Shown here in pieces: positions 24,879 to 35,376 of a DNA stretch of 64,000 nucleotides. Each line of letters begins with the position of its first letter. The first letter of the stretch is position 1. The translations under genes and the position numbers were made by a program. Source of the stretch: Micromonospora craniellae (GTDB taxonomy: Bacteria > Actinomycetota > Actinomycetes > Mycobacteriales > Micromonosporaceae); NCBI RefSeq assembly GCF_014764405.1, contig NZ_CP061725.1, positions 4,278,001-4,342,000 on the forward strand. Direction: 5' to 3'. The notes under the pieces were generated by a model. The model did no database searches and was not told where the DNA came from. It worked only from the letters and a program-made list of their open reading frames with translations.

Positions 24879-25679
24879 GTGCGTACGGTTCTCGTGTGCG
24901 TTCGGACGCCGCTCGCGGCGCAGCACCTGACCTCCGCGGCAGCGCGGTTGGGACTGTCGGGTGCGGTCCGGACGGCGGTCTCCGATCCGGAGGTGATGCT
25001 GCGGCTCGCCGAGCGCCCCGCCGACGTGGTGCTCGCCGACACCGCCATCACCCGGCCCGACAGCGCCGGCTTCGTCCGCCGGGTCCTGGCCCGCGCGCCG
25101 CAGGCCAGCGTGCTGCTGCTCGGCGCGGAGGAGTCCGAGGCGGCGGCGGCGACCATCAGCGCCGGTGCACGCGGACTGATCCAGGGCGTGGACCACGATC
25201 TCACCAGCGCGGTCGCCAAGGCGCTGCTGCTGCTGGCCGCCTCCGGTCGGGCCAACCGGCCCCGGATCGCCGACCCGGCACGGGACACCGCCGCCGTCGG
25301 CGGCCCCGGCCGCCCGGCCCCCGGCACCCGGCCCACCACCGGCGAGGCCGCGTCGGCCTGGCCGGGCGGGGACGCCGCCGGTGGCCCGGCGATGGTGCCG
25401 GTGCAGCGGGGCGACGACCCGGCCGAGCCGGACGCCGCCCCCGAGACCGGCAAGGCCGCCCCGGCACGGGCCGACCGGCCCACCGTCGGCCTCACCGAAC
25501 GGGAACTTCAGGTGCTGCTCGGCATGGCCGAGGGCAAGAGCAACGCCGAGATCGGCCGCGAGCTGTTCGTCTCCGAGGACACCGTGAAGACCCACGCTCG
25601 GAGGCTGTTCCGCAAGCTGGGCGCCCGGGACCGGGCGCACGCGGTGGCTGCCGGCTTCCGGGCCGGCCTGGTCGCCTGA
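24879..25679 (+). CDS. BldM-like orphan response regulator (LuxR-type DNA-binding domain)
   Basis: A 266-residue protein from GTG 24879 (GGAGAGGAG upstream). The C-terminal helix-turn-helix (LTERELQVLLGMAEGKSNAE, IGRELFVSEDTVKTHARRLF) is close to my memory of BldM, and bldM sits beside guaB in Streptomyces. The N-terminal 120 residues are a degenerate receiver: one Asp remains in VVLADTAITRP, but the usual acidic pair and the Lys are not obvious. A Pro/Ala-rich linker of about 75 residues joins the domains. No kinase is adjacent. It is probably a phosphorylation-independent developmental regulator. Confidence 0.85.
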   Translation: MRTVLVCVRTPLAAQHLTSAAARLGLSGAVRTAVSDPEVMLRLAERPADVVLADTAITRPDSAGFVRRVLARAPQASVLLLGAEESEAAAATISAGARGLIQGVDHDLTSAVAKALLLLAASGRANRPRIADPARDTAAVGGPGRPAPGTRPTTGEAASAWPGGDAAGGPAMVPVQRGDDPAEPDAAPETGKAAPARADRPTVGLTERELQVLLGMAEGKSNAEIGRELFVSEDTVKTHARRLFRKLGARDRAHAVAAGFRAGLVA

Positions 25680-25686
25680 ACCGAAG

Positions 25687-25711
25687 GGCCGGACTGCGCT
25701 CAGTCCCGGCC
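25687..25711. terminator. Convergent terminator between BldM-like and DUF5319 genes
   Basis: GGCCGGACTG pairs with CAGTCC-C-GGCC (one bulge) across a CGCT loop. It overlaps the last codons of the minus-strand gene, whose stop is at 25700. Confidence 0.55.
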
Positions 25712-26110
25712 GGCGGACTCGTCCTCGGTGCCCTCGCTGAGCGTGTCGTGCACCCCGTCGGCGTAACCCCGGGCGTAGTCCCAGGTGACGTAGTGGTCCG
25801 GGTCGGGGTCGTAGGCCGGCTCGTGCACCCGGGGGCGGCCCGAGCTGAGCAGGTGGCGCAGGTTGCCCCGGAGCAGGTCCCAGTCGAAGTAGTGCGGTTC
25901 CCGGCAGTCCTCACACTCGATGACGAGCCCGCGTACGCCGATCGGCGCCAGCAGCGCCTGGTAGATCTCCAGATCGGCGAGGTCTTCCAGCACGTCCTGG
26001 CGTTCGACATCGGTCAGCGGGTCGAGCGGGGCGTCGCGACCGGGGCCGTCCAGATCGGCCGACGGGTCGGTCGGATCGCCGGTGAACGGATCGATGGGCT
26101 CGTCGTGCAC
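25700..26110 (-). CDS. DUF5319 family protein
   Basis: A 136-residue acidic protein. It starts at GTG 26110 (VHDEPIDPFTGDPTDPSADL), preceded by GAGGGG. It contains ECEDCREPHYFDWDLLRGN and PDHYVTWDYARGYADGVHD. Length and the position beside guaB match mycobacterial Rv3412-type proteins. The CxxC could bind metal. The function is unknown. It is divergent from guaB, sharing a 219-bp intergenic region. Confidence 0.88.
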   Translation of the reverse strand: MHDEPIDPFTGDPTDPSADLDGPGRDAPLDPLTDVERQDVLEDLADLEIYQALLAPIGVRGLVIECEDCREPHYFDWDLLRGNLRHLLSSGRPRVHEPAYDPDPDHYVTWDYARGYADGVHDTLSEGTEDESAGRD

Positions 26111-26329
26111 CCCCTCACCGTAGACCCAAGGCACGTCCGACGCCTGTCCCCCTTCGCGCGAGCCGACGTACCCCCAAGGTCGCCGCCACCCCGCCGGGCG
26201 GGCCGCCGGACGCGGGCGCCGCCCCGGCGGCTGGGTACGATGGGGCTGACGCACCCTCGCCCGGCGCTCGCCGGTGCCCACCCGTGCCACTTCGCTGAAG
26301 CCCCGTTCGACCAGCTCAGGAGAGCAATC

Positions 26330-27892
26330 GTGGAGAATTCGCCCCGTTCCGACCTTTTCGCCGGCACCGAGGGTGGCGAGCTGGGCGGCCATCTGCCCGA
26401 GTTGCCGGCCGGCTCCGCCCGGGTGGTGCCGCTGGGGCTGACCTTCGACGACGTACTGCTCCAGCCCGGTGAGTCGGACGTGGTGCCCAGCCGGGTGAAC
26501 ACCGTCACCCGGCTGACCCGCAACGTGACGCTCTCCATCCCGCTGCTGTCCAGCGCGATGGACACGGTGACCGAGGCGCGGATGGCGATCGCCATGGCCC
26601 GCCAGGGCGGCATCGGCGTCCTGCACCGCAACCTCTCGGTCGAGGACCAGGCGCTCCAGGTGGACCTGGTCAAGCGCTCCGAGTCCGGCATGATCACCAA
26701 CCCGGTCACCGCCAGCCCCGACGACACGCTGCGCGAGGTCGACCAGCTCTGCGGGCGATACCGCATCTCCGGTGTGCCGGTGGTGGACGGCCAGGGCCAG
26801 CTCGTCGGCATCGTCACCAACCGTGACATGCGCTTCGTCTCCGACCCGGCCACTCCGGTCCGCGACATCATGACCCGCGCGCCGCTGGTCACCGCGCCGG
26901 TCGGGGTGACCAAGGAGGACGCGCTCGACCTGCTGCGCCAGCACAAGGTGGAGAAGCTGCCGATCGTCGACGGGTCCGGCAAGCTGCGCGGCCTGATCAC
27001 CGTGAAGGACTTCACCAAGAGCGAGCAGTACCCGAGCGCCACCAAGGACGACGCGGGCCGGCTGCGGGTGGCCGCCGCGATCGGTGTGGGCGAGGACTCG
27101 TACAAGCGGGCCCGCGCGCTCGTCGACGCCGGGGTCGACGTGATCATCGTGGACACCGCGCACGGTCACCAGCGGGCCGTGCTGGAGATGGTCAACCGGC
27201 TCAAGAAGGACGTCGCGATCGATATCGTCGGCGGCAACGTGGCGACCTACGCCGGGGCGAAGGCCCTGGTCGACGCCGGTGCCGACGGCGTCAAGGTGGG
27301 CGTCGGCCCGGGTGCCATCTGTACCACCCGGATCGTGGCCGGCGTCGGCGTGCCGCAGATCACGGCGATCATGGAGGCCGCCCGCGCGGCCCGCCCGGCC
27401 GGTGTGCCGGTGATTGGCGACGGCGGCATCCAATACTCCGGCGACATCGCCAAGGCGCTGGTCTCCGGCGCCGACACGGTGATGCTCGGCAGCCTGCTGG
27501 CCGGCTGCGAGGAGAGCCCGGGTGAGCTGATCTTCGTCAACGGCAAGCAGTTCAAGGCGTACCGCGGGATGGGTTCGCTCGGTGCCATGCAGTCCCGGGG
27601 CCAGGCCAAGTCGTACTCCAAGGACCGTTACTTCCAGCAGGACGTGACCAGCGACGAGAAGCTGGTCCCGGAGGGCGTCGAGGGCCAGGTTCCCTACCGT
27701 GGGCCGCTCGCCCGGGTGGCCCACCAGCTCGTCGGCGGCCTGCGGCTGGCGATGGGGTACGCGGGCGCGGAGAGCATCGTCGAGCTGCACGAGCGCGGTC
27801 AGCTCATCCGGATCACGGCGGCCGGGCTCAAGGAGAGCCACCCGCACGACATCCAGATGACCGTCGAGGCACCTAACTACCACACCCGCTGA
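26330..27892 (+). CDS. guaB: IMP dehydrogenase
   Basis: A 520-residue enzyme oxidising IMP to XMP with NAD+, the committed step of GMP synthesis. The N terminus is LTFDDVLLQPGESDVVPS. Two CBS domains (about residues 120-235) interrupt the barrel (TVTRDM-like NRDMRF, VEKLPIVDGSGKLRGLITVK). The catalytic loop is KVGVGPGAICTTRIVAGVG, and the flap is GMGSLGAM. GTG 26330 is preceded by AGGAGAG. guaB3 follows 35 bp on, and guaA lies 4 kb downstream. Confidence 0.97.
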   Translation: MENSPRSDLFAGTEGGELGGHLPELPAGSARVVPLGLTFDDVLLQPGESDVVPSRVNTVTRLTRNVTLSIPLLSSAMDTVTEARMAIAMARQGGIGVLHRNLSVEDQALQVDLVKRSESGMITNPVTASPDDTLREVDQLCGRYRISGVPVVDGQGQLVGIVTNRDMRFVSDPATPVRDIMTRAPLVTAPVGVTKEDALDLLRQHKVEKLPIVDGSGKLRGLITVKDFTKSEQYPSATKDDAGRLRVAAAIGVGEDSYKRARALVDAGVDVIIVDTAHGHQRAVLEMVNRLKKDVAIDIVGGNVATYAGAKALVDAGADGVKVGVGPGAICTTRIVAGVGVPQITAIMEAARAARPAGVPVIGDGGIQYSGDIAKALVSGADTVMLGSLLAGCEESPGELIFVNGKQFKAYRGMGSLGAMQSRGQAKSYSKDRYFQQDVTSDEKLVPEGVEGQVPYRGPLARVAHQLVGGLRLAMGYAGAESIVELHERGQLIRITAAGLKESHPHDIQMTVEAPNYHTR

Positions 27893-27927
27893 CACCCCCT
27901 CCACCCCCGAAGACATCTGGAGTCCCC

Positions 27928-29046
27928 ATGCGTGACGTGGTCGAGATCGGGCTGGGCAAGACCGCGCAGCGCGGCTACCACCTGGACGACATCGCGATCG
28001 TGCCGAGCCGCCGCACCCGGGACGTCGACGACGTCTCCACCGGTTGGCAGCTCGACGCGTACCAGTTCGGCATCCCCTGTGTCGGGCACCCCTCCGACGC
28101 GACGATGAGCCCGGCCTCGGCGGTCCGGCTCGGTGAGCTGGGCGGCCTCGGCGTGCTCAACGTCGAGGGGCTGTGGACCCGGTACGAGAACCCGGCCAAG
28201 GTGCTGGAGGAACTGGCCGACCTCGGCGAGGACGCCCGCGCCACCAAGCGGCTCCAGGAGGTGTACGCCGAGCCGATCCGGCCCGACCTGATCACCGAGC
28301 GGGTCCGCGAGCTGCGGGAGGGCGGCAGCACGGTGGCCGTCCGGGTGTCCCCGCAGCACACCCTGGCGCTGGCCCCGGTCATCCTCGACGCGGGCGTCGA
28401 CCTGCTGGTCATCCAGGGCACGATCGTCTCGGCCGAGCACGTCTCGACCACAGACGAACCGCTCAACCTCAAGGAGTTCATCGCCGACCTGGACCTGCCG
28501 GTCATCGTCGGCGGCTGCACCGACTACAAGACCGCGCTGCACCTGATGCGGACCGGGGCGGCGGGCGTGATCGTCGGCATCGGCGGGGACGAGTGGTCCA
28601 CCACCGAGTCGGTGCTCGGGATCCGGGTGCCGATGGCCACCGCGATCGCCGACGCCGCCGCGGCCCGCCGGGACTACCTGGACGAGACCGGTGGGCGGTA
28701 CGTGCACCTGATCGCCGACGGCGACATCCGTACCTCCGGTGACATCGCCAAGGCGCTCGGCTGCGGGGCGGACGCGGTGATGCTCGGTGAGCCGCTGTCG
28801 CTCTGCGCGGAGGCGCCGGCCGGCGGCGCCTGGTGGCACTCGGCGGCCAGCCATCCGTCGCTGCCCCGGGGCGCGTTCGAGGTGGCCGGTGAGCCGCTGG
28901 GCTCGATGGAGCGCCTCCTGTTCGGCCCCGCCGACGAGCCCGACGGCCAGCTCAACCTCTTTGGCGGCCTGCGCCGGGCGATGGCCAAGTGCGGCTACCG
29001 CGACCTCAAGGAGTTCCAGCGCGTGGGCCTGGTCCTGGACCGCTGA
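27928..29046 (+). CDS. GuaB3 family IMP dehydrogenase-related protein
   Basis: A 372-residue barrel protein of the actinobacterial GuaB3 family (mycobacterial guaB3 has the same place). It lacks CBS domains. Where IMP dehydrogenase has the catalytic Cys, this reads GVIVGIGGDEWSTTESVLG, with no Cys, so it is not an ordinary IMP dehydrogenase. Phosphate-binding regions are kept (HLIADGDIRTSGDIAKALGC, AVMLGEPL). It is co-transcribed with guaB. The function is unresolved in the literature I know. Confidence 0.93.
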   Translation: MRDVVEIGLGKTAQRGYHLDDIAIVPSRRTRDVDDVSTGWQLDAYQFGIPCVGHPSDATMSPASAVRLGELGGLGVLNVEGLWTRYENPAKVLEELADLGEDARATKRLQEVYAEPIRPDLITERVRELREGGSTVAVRVSPQHTLALAPVILDAGVDLLVIQGTIVSAEHVSTTDEPLNLKEFIADLDLPVIVGGCTDYKTALHLMRTGAAGVIVGIGGDEWSTTESVLGIRVPMATAIADAAAARRDYLDETGGRYVHLIADGDIRTSGDIAKALGCGADAVMLGEPLSLCAEAPAGGAWWHSAASHPSLPRGAFEVAGEPLGSMERLLFGPADEPDGQLNLFGGLRRAMAKCGYRDLKEFQRVGLVLDR

Positions 29047-29060
29047 CCCCGGCCACTGCG

Positions 29061-29133
29061 TCGATCATGGAGTTCTGGCACCCGACCTGTGCTGGTTTCG
29101 AGTGGTTCGCCACCGCCACAACTCCATGATCGA
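29061..29133. repeat. Inverted repeat, GATCATGGAGTYGTGG family, copy 2
   Basis: Arms 29061-29079 and 29115-29133 pair at 18 of 19 positions (TCGATCATGGAGTTCTGGC against GCCACAACTCCATGATCGA) around a 35-nt loop. It starts 14 bp after the guaB3 stop and ends 28 bp before the M1 peptidase start, so it may act as the guaB3 terminator. Copy 1 is at 18742-18811; a single half-arm (TTCATGATCGATCC) lies at about 35341. Confidence 0.8.
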
Positions 29134-29161
29134 CAGGGCAGGCGGCGGTAGGCTCTGGCGG

Positions 29162-30580
29162 ATGAGCAGGGGTTCGGGGCGGCGGTGGCGGGCTGGGGCG
29201 GTGGCCGTGGTGGCCGCGGTCGGGTTGGTCAGCTGCACGGGGGACCGCGAAGCCGCGGACCGGGACGGGTTCCGGGCGGGCAGTGTCGACCTGGCCGACC
29301 CGTACGTGCCGGGCAGCGGCAACGGCGGGTACGACGTGGACCACTACCGGCTGGCGGTGCGCTACGACCCGGCCGACGACCGGCTCACCGGCCGGGCCGA
29401 GGTCAGGGCGACCGCGACCCACGGGCTGTCCCGCTTCAACCTGGACCTGACCGGGCTGGCGGTCGACACGGTCACCGTGGACGGCACACCGGCGCAGCAT
29501 CGGCACGCCGACGGCGAACTGACCGTCACCCCGCGCCGGGGACTCCCCGAGGGCAGCCGGTTCACCGTCGAGGTGGCGTACGCCGGTGTGCCGCAGCCGA
29601 TCGCCGACAACCTGCTGGGCAGCGGCGGCTTCCAGCACACCGACGACGGCGCGATCGCGCTCGGTCAGCCCCGGTCGGCGTCGACCTGGTTCCCGGTCAA
29701 CGACCACCCCTCCGACAAGGCCACGTACGACATCGAGGTGACCGTCCCGGACGGCCTCGCCGCGTTGAGCAACGGGGTGCCGGGGGAGCGGACCAGCGCC
29801 GACGGCTGGACCACCTGGCGGTGGGCCGAGCGGTCGCCGATGGCGAGCTACCTGACCACCCTGGTGATCGGTGACTACCGGGTCGACACCGGCACCCACG
29901 GCGGTAGGCCGCTGGTCACCGCCGTGCCGACCGGGATGCCCGCCACCGGTCCGCAGGCCCGGTCCCTGGCCCGCACCGGTGAGATCGCCGACTTCCTGGC
30001 CGGCCGCTTCGGGCCGTACCCGTTCGAGGCGTACGGCGGGGTGGTGGTCGACGACAGCCGCATCGGGTACGCGCTGGAGACGCAGTCGCGGCCGGTCTAC
30101 GGGCCGGGCTTCTTCCGCGAGGGCGAACCGAACTACGCGGTGGTCGCGCACGAGCTGGCCCACCAGTGGTTCGGCAACAGCGTGGCGCTGGCCCGCTGGG
30201 GTGACATCTGGCTCAACGAGGGCTTCGCCAGCTACGCCGAGTGGCTGTGGGCGGAGCACGACGGCGGGCGTACCGCCCAGCGCAGCTTCGAACTCCAGTA
30301 CGCCGACACGGACTGGTCGCGGCCCACCCTCGACCCGGGTCCGGGCCAGATGTTCAGCACCGCCGTCTACAAGCGCGGGGCGCTGGTGGTGCACGCGTTG
30401 CGCCGTACCGTGGGCGACGACGCCTTCTTCGAGATCCTGCGTTCCTGGACCACGGAACGCCGGGACGGTACCGCCACCACCAGTGACTTCGTCGCCCTGT
30501 CCGAGCGGGTCTCCGGACGGTCGCTGGGCACCTTCTTCGACACCTGGCTCACCGGCGCCACCCCGCCCGGCCTGCCATAG
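29162..30580 (+). CDS. M1-family zinc metallopeptidase lipoprotein
   Basis: A 472-residue secreted aminopeptidase-like enzyme. A lipoprotein signal ends in AAVGLVSCTGD. An M1 N-terminal beta domain (about 50-230) precedes the catalytic domain, with HELAHQWFGN and the third zinc ligand in DIWLNEGFASYAEWLW (HExxH-x18-E). The usual GAMEN exopeptidase motif is replaced by a region around GGVVVDDSRIGYALETQS. It is membrane-anchored and faces outward. It is a single gene after the hairpin that follows guaB3. Confidence 0.9.
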   Translation: MSRGSGRRWRAGAVAVVAAVGLVSCTGDREAADRDGFRAGSVDLADPYVPGSGNGGYDVDHYRLAVRYDPADDRLTGRAEVRATATHGLSRFNLDLTGLAVDTVTVDGTPAQHRHADGELTVTPRRGLPEGSRFTVEVAYAGVPQPIADNLLGSGGFQHTDDGAIALGQPRSASTWFPVNDHPSDKATYDIEVTVPDGLAALSNGVPGERTSADGWTTWRWAERSPMASYLTTLVIGDYRVDTGTHGGRPLVTAVPTGMPATGPQARSLARTGEIADFLAGRFGPYPFEAYGGVVVDDSRIGYALETQSRPVYGPGFFREGEPNYAVVAHELAHQWFGNSVALARWGDIWLNEGFASYAEWLWAEHDGGRTAQRSFELQYADTDWSRPTLDPGPGQMFSTAVYKRGALVVHALRRTVGDDAFFEILRSWTTERRDGTATTSDFVALSERVSGRSLGTFFDTWLTGATPPGLP

Positions 30581-30657
30581 AACGCCCTGCCTGCCAGGCG
30601 CCAAGACGGCAGATGGCGGGCGACAGGCGGCGGCGGGCGACGGACGCCGAGCGCTGC

Positions 30658-31770
30658 TCAGCCCGGCACGGTGAGCGTCGGGTGCTCGGCGAGGTACGCG
30701 TCCACCCGCCCTTCGCGTAGCGCGGTCAGGAACCGGCGACCGACGGGGGTCAGTTCCTCGCCCCGGTACCTGCCGCCCCGGCCGACCGACGTCCCGGGCA
30801 GGCCGACCAGCGTTAGCGTGTCCGGTGACAGCGTGCTGAGCGCGTACGCGAACTCGACGATCCGCCGCCCGCCGACATAGACCATGGCGTCGCCGAGCGC
30901 GGCGACCACCTGCTTGACCCGCTGCGGCTGCCGGGCCAGGTCGTCGGCGAGGATCCTGCCGATCAAGGCGCGGACGAGCTGCTGATGGTGCCGCTGCCGG
31001 GTGTAGTCGCCGCCGGGCAGGTAGCGCTGGCGTGCGTAGTCAAGCGCCTGCCAGCCGTTGAGGTGCTGGTCACCCGGCTCGTAGACCATCCGAGGTCCGA
31101 CGTAGCCGCCGACGCCGGGGCCGGGCTTGCGGTGCTTGCCGTCCGGCTGGCGGTGCCGGGAGACGACCCGCTGGTCGACGTGGATGTCCACCCCGCCGAG
31201 GCTGTCCACCAGCTTGTCGAAGCCGCCGAAGGTGAGCACCGCGCCCGCGTCGATGCGCAGGCCGGTGAACTCGCTGACGGTGCGGCGCAGCAGCTCGTAC
31301 CCCTGGGCCGGGTCGGGCCTGTCCGGTCGGTCCGGGACCCGGCTGCCGTTGCTCATCGCGTGGGTGAGCTTGGTCCGTCCACCCCGGTAGTCGGCGGCCG
31401 GGAACGCCGGGATGTCCACCAGCAGGTCGCGGGGGAGTGAGAAGAGGTACCCACGGGACAACCCCGCCGGGACGTGCAGCATCAGGACGGCGTCGGCGTT
31501 CGGCTGCCAGTCGGGCACGCTGACCCGGGTGTCGATGCCGACCAGCAGCAGGTTGAGCGGGCCGGTGATGTCGGCGCCCGGTGGGGGCGTACTCGGGACC
31601 GGGCTGGGCGACGCGGTCGGCGAGGTGGCGACGTCGGTGGGCGCGGCGGCCGGCGCACGGTCGTCGTAGACCGTCCGGGCCACCGCCACCGCGCCGACGG
31701 CCACCACCGCCACCGTGACCAGGCCGGCTACCGCCAGTGTCAGCCGTCTGCGGTCTCCTCCGAACGCCAT
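30658..31770 (-). CDS. LytR-CpsA-Psr (LCP) family cell-wall polymer ligase
   Basis: A 370-residue protein from ATG 31770, with GGAGGAGG upstream. A cytosolic start (AFGGDRRRLT) and one transmembrane helix (LAVAGLVTVAVVAVGAVAVA) are followed by a Pro/Thr-rich stalk and the LCP catalytic domain: NLLLVGIDTR, NADAVMLMLHVP-like DAVLMLHVPAG, SLPRDLLVDIP, GGVDIHVDQRV and LDYARQRYLPGGDYTRQRHH. It transfers secondary polymers onto peptidoglycan. It is monocistronic and convergent with the M1 peptidase. Confidence 0.9.
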   Translation of the reverse strand: MAFGGDRRRLTLAVAGLVTVAVVAVGAVAVARTVYDDRAPAAAPTDVATSPTASPSPVPSTPPPGADITGPLNLLLVGIDTRVSVPDWQPNADAVLMLHVPAGLSRGYLFSLPRDLLVDIPAFPAADYRGGRTKLTHAMSNGSRVPDRPDRPDPAQGYELLRRTVSEFTGLRIDAGAVLTFGGFDKLVDSLGGVDIHVDQRVVSRHRQPDGKHRKPGPGVGGYVGPRMVYEPGDQHLNGWQALDYARQRYLPGGDYTRQRHHQQLVRALIGRILADDLARQPQRVKQVVAALGDAMVYVGGRRIVEFAYALSTLSPDTLTLVGLPGTSVGRGGRYRGEELTPVGRRFLTALREGRVDAYLAEHPTLTVPG

Positions 31771-31953
31771 CCCCCGCCTCCTCCTGCGTTGCCGGGCCAC
31801 CGCCACGCGGCGGACCCGGGGTCACGTCCGACCGGTCCGCAGGCGTCCGGGACGGCGTCGTGGCACGCGTCGGGCCCACGGCGGTCGGGTGCGCTGCATG
31901 ATGGCGCGAAACCGCGCCTGGCGCGAGATCTACTCACGAGTAATGATGCGTGC

Positions 31954-32091
31954 ATGCGGTACGACGTGGCCGTGATCGGGTCGGGCTTCGGCGGCGGCGT
32001 CGCCGCGCTGCGCTGGTTCGTCGATGCCGCCCGCCCGACGGGTGGTGGGACCGCGCAGGGCGCAGCCGGGCCGACCGGTGACTGTCGGTAG
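31954..32091 (+). pseudogene. Truncated GMC/cholesterol-oxidase-like flavoprotein remnant
   Basis: A 45-codon frame starting MRYDVAVIGSGFGGGVAALR, the FAD-binding GxGxxG beta-alpha-beta start of a GMC oxidoreductase. The next residues (WFVDAARPTGGG) bear no relation to that fold and the frame stops at 32091. A full enzyme has over 500 residues. A GMC oxidase (choD) lies near guaB3 and guaA in mycobacteria, so an internal deletion of such a gene is likely. guaA begins only 12 bp on. Confidence 0.7.
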
Positions 32092-32102
32092 GCTTCGTGC
32101 AC

Positions 32103-33659
<1,557 letters not shown>

Positions 33660-33663
33660 CTCC

Positions 33664-34191
33664 TCAGGCTGCCGGTCGGTCCGGCGGCTGAGGCGCCGTT
33701 CCGGAGGCCGGCTGTGGCCCGGCCTCCGGCCCTGGCTCGGCGACCAGTGGCTCCGGCTGGGCGACCGGCGGCTCCGGCAGGGCGGACGCCGCGTGCGGAC
33801 CGTCCGGGGCCTGCGGAGTGTGCGGGGCCGGTGGCGCCTCGTGCGGGGCTGCCACCGGGCCGGTGGGCGTCCCTCCGGGGCCGGGGAAGGGCCAGGCGGG
33901 GTGCGGCGGGCCTCCGGTGGGTCCGGGCGGCGGTGCGGCGTACGGCGCCGTGCCCGCCGGGTGCGGCCAGGCCGGCGCGCCGGCCGGCTCCTCCGGCATC
34001 AGGAACCACATGACCGGGTACGCGAGCGCGGCGACCCCGCCGGTCAGCAGCGTGACGACGGCGAAGCCGACGCGGACCAGGGCGGGGTCGACGGCGAAGT
34101 AGCGGCCGACGCCGCTGGCCACGCCGGCGATCATTCGGTCGGTGGTCGGGCGACGCAACTGCTTGTACGGGGCCTGAGATGTGGAAGTCAT
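33664..34191 (-). CDS. PspC-domain membrane protein
   Basis: A 175-residue protein from ATG 34191. The PspC domain occupies residues about 10-68 (QLRRPTTDRMIAGVASGVGR, VDPALVRVGFAVVTLLTGG, YPVMWFLMPEE), with one or two membrane helices. The remaining 105 residues are Pro/Gly/Ala-rich and probably disordered. It is related to the PspC domains of the 39345-42482 cluster. A role in envelope stress sensing is inferred. Confidence 0.88.
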   Translation of the reverse strand: MTSTSQAPYKQLRRPTTDRMIAGVASGVGRYFAVDPALVRVGFAVVTLLTGGVAALAYPVMWFLMPEEPAGAPAWPHPAGTAPYAAPPPGPTGGPPHPAWPFPGPGGTPTGPVAAPHEAPPAPHTPQAPDGPHAASALPEPPVAQPEPLVAEPGPEAGPQPASGTAPQPPDRPAA

Positions 34192-34335
34192 GTCTCCACG
34201 TTCCGCCTCACGGCGCGCATCGACCTCGGTGATGGCCCGGAGCCTTACCCTGACCTATCCCTCAGGGGCGAGTGATCAGTCAGGAATCCGACTCTTTTCC
34301 GCAGTGGTAACCGGTCACGGGGAGAATTTGGCTCC

Positions 34336-35283
34336 GTGACCACCATGCTGGAGCCGCTTCGCAGGATCGCGGCATATGCAGTCTGTGCTGATTCGGTAGG
34401 CCGAGTGTTGCTGGTCCGCGCATCGGAGCGCTCCGGCACACCCGGCACATGGTCCCTGCCCGGTGGGGCGGTCGACCACGGCGAGGACCCGCACCACACC
34501 GTCGTCCGCGAGACCGCCGCCGAGACCGGCCTGTCGGTAGCCGTGTCCGGCCTCCAGGACGTCCTGGCCGACATGCGTGCCCTGCCCGAACGGGGCATCA
34601 CCATCCACACCGACCGGCTGCTCTACCAGGTCTCGGTCCGGGGCGGTTCGTTGATCGACCGAGTCGACCGGCCGACCGACCTGGCCCGCTGGTTCACCCG
34701 GGAGGAGGCGCGGCAGCTGCCGCTGCGCTCCTTCACCGCCCGCGCGCTGGGGCTGCCGGCCTCCTCGGCGGACATCGTCCCCGACGAGGCGCCGGAGTTC
34801 CCCTCCTTCTACGCGGTGCCCGGCCCGGACGGGCTGCACCGGGCACAGCGCTTCGCCGCGTACGCCGTCGTCACCGACCCGGACGGGCGGGTGCTGCTGA
34901 CCCGGGTCTCCGACGGCTACCCGGGTGCGGGCTGCTGGCACCTGCCCGGCGGCGGCACCGACTACGGCGAGCAGCCGGGCGCCGCGCTGATCCGGGAGCT
35001 GGTCGAGGAGACCGGGCAGACCGGGCGGCTGGTCGAGCTGCTCGGGGTCGCCAGTCACCGGGACGCCGCCTCGCTCGGCCCGGAGGGCTATCCGATCGAC
35101 TGGCACGGCGTGCGTGCCTTCTACCGCGTCGTGGTGGACCAGCCCGCCCCACCCACCGTCGCCGACGTCGGCGGCTCCACCTGCGAGGCCCGCTGGTTCG
35201 CCCGGGACGAGCTGGGTGCCCTGCCCACCGACCGGCTCACCGAGGTCACGGCGGAGGCCGTGCAGGCCGCTCGGCTCACCTGA
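34336..35283 (+). CDS. Double-Nudix hydrolase, paralogue 1
   Basis: A 315-residue protein with two complete Nudix domains. Box 1 (about residue 40) is GGAVDHGEDPHHTVVRETAA followed by ETG, with Ala where the first catalytic Glu of EExG is usual. Box 2 (about 214) is GGGTDYGEQPGAALIRELVE followed by ETG, complete. GTG 34336 starts after GGGGAG. The C-terminal half (GPEGYPIDWHGVRAFYRVVV) closely matches the next gene. The substrate is unknown; nucleoside-diphosphate derivatives are usual for the fold. Confidence 0.88.
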   Translation: MTTMLEPLRRIAAYAVCADSVGRVLLVRASERSGTPGTWSLPGGAVDHGEDPHHTVVRETAAETGLSVAVSGLQDVLADMRALPERGITIHTDRLLYQVSVRGGSLIDRVDRPTDLARWFTREEARQLPLRSFTARALGLPASSADIVPDEAPEFPSFYAVPGPDGLHRAQRFAAYAVVTDPDGRVLLTRVSDGYPGAGCWHLPGGGTDYGEQPGAALIRELVEETGQTGRLVELLGVASHRDAASLGPEGYPIDWHGVRAFYRVVVDQPAPPTVADVGGSTCEARWFARDELGALPTDRLTEVTAEAVQAARLT

Positions 35284-35376
35284 CGTCACCCGCCCGACGG
35301 TCGTGGGGTTGGCGGCGAGAAGCGCGGATGCGCCCGTCAACTTCATGATCGATCCTGGCCGCACTAGGGTCGGGTC

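Noticed and set aside
26014..27916. Long minus-strand frames antisense to guaB
   Set aside because: Composition is typical of antisense shadows and guaB is unambiguous; only the DUF5319 end of one frame (25700-26110) is real.
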